Below, one piece after another: positions 13,006 to 20,563 of a stretch of 38,863 bases of DNA (position 1 is its first letter; every line of letters starts with the position of its first letter). Source of the DNA: a virus. The notes beneath the pieces were generated by a model. The model ran no database searches and was not told the origin of the DNA. It saw only the letters and a list, made by a program, of their open reading frames with translations. The position numbers and the translations under genes are program-made. The DNA lies in the IMG/VR virus record IMGVR_UViG_3300031576_000169, positions 1 through 38,863 of that record; one strand, 5' to 3'.

Positions 13006-13332
13006 TCAGACGCCGGCGAAGCCTTCCGGGTCGATGCCGTGGAGCGGGGGCTTGGGGAGGAGGTCGAAGCCGGGGATCCCGCGGCCGGCCTTCCACTCGC
13101 AGACGAGCAGCTCGATTATCGTCTTGCGGAAGCCGCGCTTCGTCCGGATGAGTTTCCCCTCAGCGCCGAGAGCGCGCTTGAACTGCCGGCTGACGTAGAG
13201 CTGGCGCCGCCAGTCGGAGCCGAACTTCCCGTCCGCCTCCTCGATCGCCAGCTTGAGCTTGCGGAGGATGATCGGGCCGAGCCAATCGAAGGCGAGTTTC
13301 AGGGAAAAGGCGGTGAGCGCCGGCAGCGCCAT
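13006..13332 (-). CDS. hypothetical basic protein, last late gene
   Basis: 108 residues. A hydrophobic N-terminal stretch (LPALTAFSLKLAFDWLGPII) is followed by basic segments (LRKLKLAIEEADGKFGSDWR, KLIRTKRGFRKTIIELL). ATG at 13332 has GAGAG and AGGG upstream and follows the holin-like gene by 4 bases. It could be a membrane-associated lysis accessory. The 3' end is the last coding base before the gene-free interval. Confidence 0.6.
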   Translation of the reverse strand: MALPALTAFSLKLAFDWLGPIILRKLKLAIEEADGKFGSDWRRQLYVSRQFKRALGAEGKLIRTKRGFRKTIIELLVCEWKAGRGIPGFDLLPKPPLHGIDPEGFAGV

Positions 13333-13336
13333 TCTC

Positions 13337-13549
13337 TCATCCCTTTCGCCTCCCGAGCCCGACGAGCCCGGCCCCTGCCGTGACCATGCCGAGGGCGGCC
13401 TCGGTGCCGACCGTGCTCTCGCAGAGCCCGGTGTAAGCGCATACCAGATTGCCGGCACCGATGAGCAGCGTCCCAAATCCTCCGGCCACGGTCAGCCACC
13501 CTGACGGTACGAACTTCAGCTTGAGCAAAAACGGAATGATGTTTCCCAC
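13337..13549 (-). CDS. small membrane protein, holin candidate
   Basis: 70 residues with two likely membrane helices (about 17-38, SGWLTVAGGFGTLLIGAGNL, and 50-66, EAALGMVTAGAGLVGLG), a short loop with two Cys and a basic end (GRRKG). GTG at 13549 follows GGGAGGTCGC. Size, helices, charged tail and the adjacent endolysin cluster suit a holin that permeabilises the inner membrane. Assignment is by topology and context only. Confidence 0.5.
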   Translation of the reverse strand: MGNIIPFLLKLKFVPSGWLTVAGGFGTLLIGAGNLVCAYTGLCESTVGTEAALGMVTAGAGLVGLGRRKG

Positions 13550-13573
13550 GCGACCTCCCGTGCCGCTCTCTTG

Positions 13574-13789
13574 TTACGCGCCCTGCGGCTCCTGGCGCGG
13601 CGCCTCCCCCATGATGCGCTGCACGTCTTCGTCCAGCTTCCCGCCGTCGTGACGGCTCATCCACCTGGCCCAGGCAGCGAGCTCCGCGACTCTGGGTGTC
13701 CATCCATGCAAGTCCTCGAAGAGTCCCCCGAGGTGCTTCTTCACGCGATCGTCCACGCACATCGTCCACGCTCTGAGCGCCGGAGTCAA
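13574..13789 (-). CDS. hypothetical protein in the lysis cassette
   Basis: 71 residues, soluble and helical: MTPALRAWTMCVDDRVKKHL, then FEDLHGWTPRVAELAAWARW and KLDEDVQRIMGEA. I chose the TTG at 13789 (TTGA overlap with the preceding stop, GGGGAG upstream); an internal ATG would remove nine residues. Function unknown. Confidence 0.55.
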   Translation of the reverse strand: MTPALRAWTMCVDDRVKKHLGGLFEDLHGWTPRVAELAAWARWMSRHDGGKLDEDVQRIMGEAPRQEPQGA

Positions 13790-14028
13790 GGCGGCATCTC
13801 CCCGTGGTGCTCCGTGTTCACCCTGTCCATGATGCGCCGCAGGTCGCGGTGCAGGTGCTGAAGGTGCGCGGTGTAGTCTTCGCAGCTGATGAGCGGGGAG
13901 CCGCCCGCCTTCCCCTCGAGCTGCTTCTGGAGTTGCATCGTGGTCACGGGCAGGCAGCCGTAATAGTTCGCCACGGCGAACAGAATGCCGCAACCCGTCG
14001 CCACGGCTCCCCACTGAATCCCCTTCAC
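13786..14028 (-). CDS. small membrane-anchored protein, possible spanin partner
   Basis: 80 residues. A hydrophobic segment at about 4-24 (IQWGAVATGCGILFAVANYY) ends in YGCLP, which only weakly resembles a lipobox. The rest is a helical periplasmic-type region (LQKQLEGKAGG, CEDYTAHLQHLHRDLRRIMD). GTG at 14028 overlaps the coiled-coil membrane gene as GTGA. Together they recall an inner/outer spanin pair, but the lipobox is poor. Confidence 0.5.
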   Translation of the reverse strand: MKGIQWGAVATGCGILFAVANYYGCLPVTTMQLQKQLEGKAGGSPLISCEDYTAHLQHLHRDLRRIMDRVNTEHHGEMPP

Positions 14029-14405
14029 CGCTGCCCTCCCGTCGGTTTGGCCGGCAGGCGCAGCAGGATTTCGTTCACGCCCCTCTCGACGTTGCCGACC
14101 CGCGCCTCGATGGCGGTCAAGCGCTCCCCGAACTCCTCGATCTTCGAGGTCCTCCTGGCTTGCTCTTTGTCGATGCGGTCGATCTGCTCGATCCTCCTCA
14201 TCGTCTCCTGTTGATGCTCCTGCCGCCAGTATTCGATGTTCTCGATCCGGCTCCTGTTCTCCTCGGCGTAGCGGACGTCGATCTTGCTCTCCGCGATGCA
14301 CGCCCGGGTGTAGCTGGCAGCGAGTGCCGCGGCAGCTACGGCGGCGGCGGCCCACCCGCCCCAGGATTTCAGCCCGTTTTTCGCCCGCTCGTTCACCCCC
14401 CGCAC
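14025..14405 (-). CDS. membrane-anchored coiled-coil protein, Rz-like spanin candidate
   Basis: 126 residues with one N-terminal membrane helix (about 15-32, WGGWAAAAVAAAALAASY) followed by a long charged coiled coil (RSRIENIEYWRQEHQQETMR, RIEQIDRIDKEQARRTSKIE) and a Pro-containing end. This is the layout of an inner-membrane spanin or a holin-associated protein. GTG at 14405 follows the endolysin stop by one base. It would connect inner and outer membranes at lysis if the host is Gram-negative. Confidence 0.5.
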   Translation of the reverse strand: MRGVNERAKNGLKSWGGWAAAAVAAAALAASYTRACIAESKIDVRYAEENRSRIENIEYWRQEHQQETMRRIEQIDRIDKEQARRTSKIEEFGERLTAIEARVGNVERGVNEILLRLPAKPTGGQR

Positions 14406-14406
14406 C

Positions 14407-14889
14407 TCATACCGCCACCGGCCCCTCTACCCCGTCGAACCTCCCGAGGTAGGTGTTCGCGCTCCCGTTCACGTAGTAGAGCGCCTTCTGCGCGACGGTC
14501 GGGGATTCGCTCAGGATGCTGACGTGGAGGCTCTCGCCCAGGCCAGTCGGCGGTTCCGGGACCTTGAAGTAGACGATGAGCTGCCACCAGGGGAGGTTGG
14601 CGTGGGCCCAGCGAAACGCCTCGACCAGGGCGGCCCGCGGCCCGTCGAGGTCGCCGGCCTCCCCGAGGACGTGCTGCGAGACCTTCCCCGCGCCCGCCAC
14701 CTTCGCCGCGTAGAGGGGGTCCCTCGCCATCGCCTTCTGCCGCGAGTCGGATCGCAGTCCGCTGGTTGGGAACAGGGCGGGGAACTTCCTGACGAGCGGG
14801 ACCCCGAGGGCGTGCCAGGTCAGCTTGATCTTCCACAGGAGTCTGGCGTCGTCGACGTCTGCGGCGATCCAGGCGGCGGGGACCTTCAC
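14407..14889 (-). CDS. endolysin, M15-type peptidase
   Basis: 160 residues. SQHVLGEAGDLD (about 71-82) contains the zinc-binding HxxGxAxD signature of peptidase M15, with His73 and Asp80; WWQLIVYF and SLHVSI (His122) provide the third ligand region, and LRSDSR precedes. Such enzymes cleave peptidoglycan cross-links. No signal peptide, so it depends on a holin. GTG at 14889 overlaps a tiny upstream frame (GTGA) with GGAGG close by; ATG at 14907 is an alternative adding six residues. It heads the lysis cassette. Confidence 0.85.
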   Translation of the reverse strand: MKVPAAWIAADVDDARLLWKIKLTWHALGVPLVRKFPALFPTSGLRSDSRQKAMARDPLYAAKVAGAGKVSQHVLGEAGDLDGPRAALVEAFRWAHANLPWWQLIVYFKVPEPPTGLGESLHVSILSESPTVAQKALYYVNGSANTYLGRFDGVEGPVAV

Positions 14890-14945
14890 GCTGCCTCCGG
14901 CTGACATGTGGCGTCGTGGTTCACGGTGAGGTCGTAAAGCGTCAC
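14886..14945 (-). CDS. 19-residue possible microprotein
   Basis: MTLYDLTVNHDATCQPEAA from GTG at 14945, with AAAGG nearby, stopping within the endolysin GTG (GTGA). Supported only by coupling on its 3' side and its place in the gap after the beta-helix gene. Confidence 0.3.
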   Translation of the reverse strand: MTLYDLTVNHDATCQPEAA

Positions 14946-14948
14946 CTT

Positions 14949-16916
14949 TCAGGCGCAAGACTCATTGACGCCCTTGCAGTCCTGACCGCTGATCAGCCAG
15001 CAGAGGATCGAATAGAGGTCCCCCAACATCTCGCTGATCACCACGATGACCTTCCCCGGCCCTGCCGGCCCGGCGACCTCGAACTCGTCGGCCCCGATGT
15101 CGGTCGCGGATCCCTGCGGCCTGCCCTGCTGATCGAAATCGTTCGTCGCCCCGCTCGTTCCTGCGTCCTTGTCGGCGGTGTCCGTCGAGTGCAGGTGTAG
15201 GTCCCATTGTTCTTCACTCGTTGCGGAGGAGTCAGCGCACCAGGTCGCGGAGTCGCACTTGACGAAGACGGGGGCGACGCACTTGTTGCTGGAGCCAAAT
15301 CCGCCGATCCCGGCACATGAATATTGTGTGCCGTTGCACGTCCCAGCAGAACTATTCTCACAGGCAACATTTCCAGCAGTGTCATGAAGATTGTTAAAGA
15401 TGTAGGAGCCAGCGGCGTCACTGCAATCAGTAAACTCAGAGGCCGCAGACGACGCTAACACAGAAATGTTGTTCCTGGCCGTGTGATTTGCAGAACCAAT
15501 TACTATTCCAACGCGGGTGTCGTAGATCGTGTTGTTCTCAACTGTAATAACATCTGGGGAGACGATCCACAGTGCCGCCGCAGAACCACTGTCATCAATG
15601 CAATTTGAGGAACCAGAGAACGTTCTGATATGCCATAGCATGTTATTGCGGACAGTAATGTTTGGGTTACCGCCAGCCCACATGTTTCCACAGATGTGTA
15701 TACCACCGTTGTAATTTCCGTTGCTGTTTCCGGACTCGCCACGTCCGTAGACCCTGTTGCGTTCGATCACGATGTCATGGCTGTCTACACTATCACTGCA
15801 TCCGTCATCTCCTAACCTGAAAGCTAATCTGCAACTCCAATCTGCCTCAACTCTCCATATGCCTTCGCAGGCAAATATATTGTCAGCCACAGTAGCGTTA
15901 GCTACACCCTTATCGAATGCGTTGAGGCTGACATCATGGAGATAATTGCGTTGCAGCGAGTATATGAAGTTGCTTCCCCCAGAGAACGTATTCAAATCCA
16001 TTCCGCCGCCAGTATTAAAAAATTCGTTGTCGTTTATTGTGATCGTGTGCCCACTTGTTCCCATGTTATTCAGGCGGAACACACTGTTGCAGGCGAGCGA
16101 GTACTCGTTCCGGAGGAATGTCAGATCGCCACTGGCGTCAACAATAAAGAATGTATATGCACTTACACTGGCGTCGATACAGGCAGTAACCTCGGCAGCG
16201 TGCGTGACGGCCCATAGCCTCTGGTCCGTGCGGGAAAACTTCATGTCCTCCCAGATAAAGTATCCCCAGCCGTCTCCCGCAGCAGCCCCACTGTCGTTCC
16301 GGATCATCCGGCCATTGAACTTCGTCCAATACATGAACTTCGACTGGTTCCATGACCCGCTCGATACTAGGGGATTGCCGTCGAACGTCCAGTATTTCTC
16401 GTCGGTGAACCCTGCGGCGCTGACCGACATGGCACGTGCAGGCTCGTCAGTATCAAATAGACCGTTCCCGTTATGATCGCCGCTGATTGTGACTGTATCG
16501 CATGTGCCGCCGGCACAAAACGGTTTCATCGTGATCCGCGTGCTATTGTTCGTGCCGCTCATTCTTGGCATGAGCCATGTCCTAGAGCCTGCAAATATCT
16601 CCACACCAGTCGACACGACCCCAACTTCATTCACGTGGTTCGCATCATCACAGGTCTGCCCTGCCGCCCCGCATCCTCCACAGCAGAGGATGATGTTGTC
16701 CCCGGCCGCCACTTCCGTCCCGCACCCGTCGCTCATCGCCGCCGCCCACACGTCACCCGAGGCGGCGCACGCCACGGCGTCAGGTGGGTCGATGCACCAT
16801 GGATCGCCGCTCGTTCCCGAGCCTCCGCTCGCGCAGTCGGAGAAGTAGTAGTCCGTAGCTGCTGCCGGAAGAGCCGAGAGAAGCAGCGCCGCTATTGCAA
16901 GAGGTAGTTGACGCAT
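14949..16916 (-). CDS. exported right-handed parallel beta-helix protein
   Basis: 655 residues. A typical signal peptide (MRQLPLAIAALLLSALPAAA) precedes a long array of beta-helix coils with Asn ladders and GV/IV turns, for example VITVENNTIYDTRVGIVIGS and NITVRNNMLW. The C-terminal part holds DFDQQGRPQGSATDIGADEF, as in secreted choice-of-anchor-Q type proteins, then a hydrophobic end (KVIVVISEMLGDLYSILCWL). Many Cys suggest disulfides and export. GC content is clearly lower than in flanking genes. The fold resembles polysaccharide lyases and tailspikes; enzyme activity is not shown. It lies between fibre genes and the endolysin. Confidence 0.7.
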   Translation of the reverse strand: MRQLPLAIAALLLSALPAAATDYYFSDCASGGSGTSGDPWCIDPPDAVACAASGDVWAAAMSDGCGTEVAAGDNIILCCGGCGAAGQTCDDANHVNEVGVVSTGVEIFAGSRTWLMPRMSGTNNSTRITMKPFCAGGTCDTVTISGDHNGNGLFDTDEPARAMSVSAAGFTDEKYWTFDGNPLVSSGSWNQSKFMYWTKFNGRMIRNDSGAAAGDGWGYFIWEDMKFSRTDQRLWAVTHAAEVTACIDASVSAYTFFIVDASGDLTFLRNEYSLACNSVFRLNNMGTSGHTITINDNEFFNTGGGMDLNTFSGGSNFIYSLQRNYLHDVSLNAFDKGVANATVADNIFACEGIWRVEADWSCRLAFRLGDDGCSDSVDSHDIVIERNRVYGRGESGNSNGNYNGGIHICGNMWAGGNPNITVRNNMLWHIRTFSGSSNCIDDSGSAAALWIVSPDVITVENNTIYDTRVGIVIGSANHTARNNISVLASSAASEFTDCSDAAGSYIFNNLHDTAGNVACENSSAGTCNGTQYSCAGIGGFGSSNKCVAPVFVKCDSATWCADSSATSEEQWDLHLHSTDTADKDAGTSGATNDFDQQGRPQGSATDIGADEFEVAGPAGPGKVIVVISEMLGDLYSILCWLISGQDCKGVNESCA

Positions 16917-18943
16917 ATGCTCACGTGTCCAGGGGTCCCCACGATCGTCGTCGGGTCGATCCGTATCCAGTCTCCGGCGTCCAGGCTCGGGTTGTCGATG
17001 GCCCCGCTCTCGCTCGTGTTGGTGGTTGTGCAGGTGATCTCGGCCTCCACGTTGATGCACGCGGAGGCGTTCCCGTCGCACTCCTTCACCAGGATCGCCG
17101 CGCTGGTGGCGGCGGCCACGATGCAGTCTATCCCGGTCACCGTGGCGGCCCGCTCGAGCCGCAGCACGATGAAGTCTTGGGAGGTGGCTGGGGCGTCCAC
17201 CACGGCGCAGGCCGTCTTGAACTCCCCGTCGAGTGGGGTCCCGGATAGCAGGGGCCCGCAGTTCCAGGTGTTGGCGGGGGAGCAGTAGCAGAACTTCCTC
17301 ACCGTCCCGGAGCTGTCGATCCGCGTGTCGTCGAGGGTGCAGGTGCCGGCGACCACGGCGGCCACTTCTACCCGGTCTGCCACGTTCGTCCCGGTCCCCT
17401 GCCTCTTCATGGACCCGGAGGAGTCGAGCCTCACGCCGTTGGTTCCGTCTGGGAAGAAGTCGACGGGGTCGTTGACGATCTGAGTGCCGGCGCTCGCGAA
17501 CGTCCACACCGCCGTGATGGTTTCGACGAGCGTCGTGGCGGCCATGTTGTCGAGGTTCTGGTCGTCTACGGTGTCGCCTGCTCCGAGGAGCACGAGGTTC
17601 CCGTTCTCGTCGAAGTACCCGCGGTTCACCGGCACCGTGGATCCGGACGGCGTGGTGAAGAAGGCCAGCCTCCCGGGGGCGCTCGTGGAGGTCCACCCGG
17701 TGGCCGCGCTGGCCTCCAGGATCGCCCCGTCGGCGTAAGTGGGCCCGGTCCCGCTGCTGCCGGAGAAAGCGTACCTCCACAGGACGTCGCCGCCCTCCAC
17801 CGCGGTGTTGGCGTCGTTGTACCGCGCCCGCGAGACGTTCCCGCCGCCACCGCCCGTGCTCTCGCGGTGCAGGAGGCTCACTTCTTCCGCCACCGCCGTC
17901 GCGCTGTTTTGGTTCACCACCAGGACCGTGCCGGTGTCCGTCCGGTTGATCGTCTGCGGCGCGGCCGCGTTGAAGGTGTTTCCCTGGTCGGTGTAGGCGG
18001 TGGCGGAGTGGCCTTGGGCCTTGGCGATCCTGGATCCGGAGTCGAGGCCAGCGATCCCGCTAGCGGCGTTGCGGTTGATCGACAGGTCGAACTGGTCTCC
18101 GGCCACGTCCTCGCTCACCACGAAGTCGCTGGCGTTGATGAAGTCCAGGCGCCTCCCGACGGTCCCCACCTGCACCCCGACCTCGAACACGGCGGTCTTG
18201 ACGTCGGTTCCGGCGCCTCCCCCGTCGTCGGTCGAGCACCCAATGGTCCACGGTCCCACCCCGGTCACCGTGAGCGCCCCGGCGTTGACGTCTCCTGTGC
18301 ATACCGATGGGTCGATGTTCCAGATGAAGTCCCGGATCCCGGAGTAGGCCGCCGCCCCCTTGAAGCTGTGGTAGTCGGTGCCGCCCCCGGAAGCTTCGTA
18401 GAAGCGCCACTCGCCCTGGTTGGGCATCCCGGCGGCCCCGGTCTGGAAGGTCCACACGGATCCGTCCCACCGGATCCTGCCGTCGTTCGTGGAGCGGTTG
18501 AACACGAGCTCCCGGTTCTCGTCTACTTCCGGTCCGAAGATCATCTGGATCGGGTTTCCCAGGAGCCAGAAGGTGTCGGCGGTTGTTCCGTTGCGGATCA
18601 GGGTGAGCAGGTAGTCGGTGTCCTCGGTTCCGGAGATCACGTCGGTCATCGTGAACAGGTGCTGCCCGGCCGTCACGAAGGCCCCGGCGCTGTTCTCGAT
18701 GTTGACCCTCAGCGCCACGCGGTCGCTGGCGGCCGCCGTCGCGGGGTTGTTCTGGAGGATCAGGGGCAGGACGAACCCGTTGGTCCCGGTGATCTCGAAC
18801 CTCTTGAGGGCGGTGAAGGTCTGCTCGATCTGCAGGATGGCGTAGGTCCGCACCCCCTGCGGCAGGGCTGCTCCGACGGCGGCGGCCACCACCAGGATCC
18901 CGACCAGGTACTTAGAAAGGAACCGACGAACCGGTGCCGGCAT
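16892..18943 (-). CDS. long fibre-like protein with N-terminal export/membrane segment
   Basis: 683 residues. A positively charged N-terminus and hydrophobic helix (RRFLSKYLVGILVVAAAVGA, about 6-26) look like a signal anchor. Beyond it is a Thr/Gly/Asp-rich beta region typical of phage fibres (TFNAAAPQTINRTDTGTVLV, GRLAFFTTPSGSTVPVNRGY), and then a Cys-rich C-terminus (KFCYCSPANTWNCGPLL, ITCTTTNTSESG). It overlaps the preceding gene by 32 bases and the beta-helix gene by 25. Probably a host-interaction or decoration protein. The export segment is unusual for a virion fibre. Confidence 0.6.
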   Translation of the reverse strand: MPAPVRRFLSKYLVGILVVAAAVGAALPQGVRTYAILQIEQTFTALKRFEITGTNGFVLPLILQNNPATAAASDRVALRVNIENSAGAFVTAGQHLFTMTDVISGTEDTDYLLTLIRNGTTADTFWLLGNPIQMIFGPEVDENRELVFNRSTNDGRIRWDGSVWTFQTGAAGMPNQGEWRFYEASGGGTDYHSFKGAAAYSGIRDFIWNIDPSVCTGDVNAGALTVTGVGPWTIGCSTDDGGGAGTDVKTAVFEVGVQVGTVGRRLDFINASDFVVSEDVAGDQFDLSINRNAASGIAGLDSGSRIAKAQGHSATAYTDQGNTFNAAAPQTINRTDTGTVLVVNQNSATAVAEEVSLLHRESTGGGGGNVSRARYNDANTAVEGGDVLWRYAFSGSSGTGPTYADGAILEASAATGWTSTSAPGRLAFFTTPSGSTVPVNRGYFDENGNLVLLGAGDTVDDQNLDNMAATTLVETITAVWTFASAGTQIVNDPVDFFPDGTNGVRLDSSGSMKRQGTGTNVADRVEVAAVVAGTCTLDDTRIDSSGTVRKFCYCSPANTWNCGPLLSGTPLDGEFKTACAVVDAPATSQDFIVLRLERAATVTGIDCIVAAATSAAILVKECDGNASACINVEAEITCTTTNTSESGAIDNPSLDAGDWIRIDPTTIVGTPGHVSICVNYLLQ

Positions 18944-19445
18944 CTGTGAGCACTCCTCCCACCACCAGGAACTTGTGGTACAGCTTCGGTACTTCGTCCC
19001 CCAGCAAGTATAGCGCTCCGTCGAGGGCCAGGAAGCCCGTGATCAGGTAATTGATCGGCACGACCGCTGGCGGGGGGATCGTCCCGGGGGTCGTGACCTC
19101 CTTCTCGACGACGAAGATCCCCTTCGCCAAGGTCCTCGTTTTGGAGGCGAGGACCATCTCCAGGTCCCACACGTACACTCCGGCGAGGGAGAGCGTGTCT
19201 GAGGGAACGAGAAGGACGTCCACCACCCCGCTGGCGGCGAGCGCCAGGTCGATGCCGCTGCCGGCGGGGGAACTCTTCTGCAGGACGAAGACCGCATCCT
19301 CCAGGGATGCTTTCACGGTGAACTTGAACGTCCCGGCGCTCACGTTGACGATGGCCCCGGCAGCGTCCGTCACGGTGACGCGGATCGGTTGGTCGTCTCC
19401 GCGATCGATGCGGACGAGGTGGGTGTTGGGGTTGACCGTGAGCAT
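18912..19445 (-). CDS. baseplate/fibre-attachment protein (BppU-like N-terminus)
   Basis: 177 residues. MLTVNPNTHLVRIDRGDDQP then IRVTVTDAAGAIVNVSAGTF resembles the immunoglobulin-like N-domain of upper baseplate proteins (polarity-type strand order with KASLEDAVFVLQKSS). The C-terminal part has a hydrophobic segment (INYLITGFLALDGALYLLGD). Located between two fibre-type genes. Weak family resemblance only. Confidence 0.5.
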   Translation of the reverse strand: MLTVNPNTHLVRIDRGDDQPIRVTVTDAAGAIVNVSAGTFKFTVKASLEDAVFVLQKSSPAGSGIDLALAASGVVDVLLVPSDTLSLAGVYVWDLEMVLASKTRTLAKGIFVVEKEVTTPGTIPPPAVVPINYLITGFLALDGALYLLGDEVPKLYHKFLVVGGVLTDAGTGSSVPF

Positions 19446-20107
19446 CAGGAACCTTCACCCTTTGGGGTTGATGCTGCGGCGACGGATCCCTTGATGGACA
19501 GCGAGGACGGGGTCCCGGAGAGCGCCAGGCTCGATGGTTTCCCGCGCAGCTCGTTGAAGGCGCCCTCGGCGGACCTCGCCTCGACGAGCGCCTCGGGTCC
19601 ACCGGCGTGCCGGCTCGGAGGGGCCGGGTTCCACGGGGTGTCGACCCGGTGTGCGGCCTGCCTGACCCGGAGCACCAGGTCCGCGGCAGGGAGTCCCGTG
19701 GAGTCGCGGTTGACCTTGACCATGAGGGCGAATCGGATGTTGGCGGACCCCATCTTCTTCGTCCCGGTGGCGGAGAAGGACTTCGTTCCGGTCCCGGAGA
19801 GGGCCGCGCTCTCCGCGATGAGCGGGGCGATCAGGCCGGCTCCCGGGGCCTGGGCGAAGGCGATGGTATAGGTCATCGAGGGGTCGGCGGACAGCACCTC
19901 GATGTCGGCCGCGTACGTCCCCTCTTTCCATGAAGGGAGGCCCGGGATCCCCGCCCCGGTGACGAAGACAATCTGGTCGGAAGTCGAAGGCGCCAGCGTG
20001 ATCCTGACTTCCCCCAGGTCGGGCTTCGAGACCGTGTCCAGAAGCCGGACAACCCCCCCGACGGGGTAGCTGCTGAAGGCGTCGGACTGGATGAACCGGC
20101 TCGGCAC
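19445..20107 (-). CDS. hypothetical tail/fibre protein
   Basis: 220 residues, beta-rich: MPSRFIQSDAFSSYPVGGVV, TLAPSTSDQIVFVTGAGIPG and FAQAPGAGLIAPLIAESAAL. The C-terminal third is Pro/Ala/Ser-rich. GTG at 20107 directly follows the previous stop. It belongs to the tail-tip block; no domain recognised. Confidence 0.6.
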   Translation of the reverse strand: MPSRFIQSDAFSSYPVGGVVRLLDTVSKPDLGEVRITLAPSTSDQIVFVTGAGIPGLPSWKEGTYAADIEVLSADPSMTYTIAFAQAPGAGLIAPLIAESAALSGTGTKSFSATGTKKMGSANIRFALMVKVNRDSTGLPAADLVLRVRQAAHRVDTPWNPAPPSRHAGGPEALVEARSAEGAFNELRGKPSSLALSGTPSSLSIKGSVAAASTPKGEGS

Positions 20108-20563
20108 TCACCACATCCCGGTGGCCGCGAGGCCCGCCTCGATGCGGTAGGGGATCAGGTGCCGCATCGTCAACTCCCAGGAATAGAGCAGGATCGATAG
20201 TACGTTCTCTACCGGCGCCACGTTTTCCTCGAATCCTCCGACCTCGCGGTATAGGACGCTGCCGAACTCGTCGTTCCCCAGGGTGAGCTCGACCAGCGTC
20301 TCGTCCTCGGCCAGGGCGGTCGTGATCTCACTGAGGGTATTTTGGTCCGCGTGGGGGGCGTTGGGGATGATGAACTCGACCTCCGCCCGCACCCGGTATC
20401 CCAGGCGGTCCTGGCGCACCGAGCGGTCGACCATCTCCTTGTCGATGACCATGCGGTCGTAGAACGGCCTGGCCTTGGTGATCTGGGTGATGGTCGAGAG
20501 GTCGTACACCTGCGCCACGCCGGCCGGCCGCGTGACCCGGATCTTGGGGGCGTAGTTGATCAT
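20108..20563 (-). CDS. hypothetical tail protein
   Basis: 151 residues: MINYAPKIRVTRPAGVAQVY, RVRAEVEFIIPNAPHADQNT, VELTLGNDEFGSVLYREVGG. A compact mixed alpha/beta sequence consistent with a small tail-tip or baseplate component. ATG at 20563 overlaps the preceding stop (ATGA). No family recognised. Confidence 0.65.
   Translation of the reverse strand: MINYAPKIRVTRPAGVAQVYDLSTITQITKARPFYDRMVIDKEMVDRSVRQDRLGYRVRAEVEFIIPNAPHADQNTLSEITTALAEDETLVELTLGNDEFGSVLYREVGGFEENVAPVENVLSILLYSWELTMRHLIPYRIEAGLAATGMW

Noticed and set aside
13884-13890. CTGATGA resembling a hammerhead ribozyme core
   Set aside because: No matching GAAA element or closing stems nearby, and it lies in a coding gene.
16917-17780. 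Upstream extension of the beta-helix frame to 943 codons
   Set aside because: The extension overlaps the preceding fibre gene antiphase, is Arg-rich, and the signal peptide begins at 16916.
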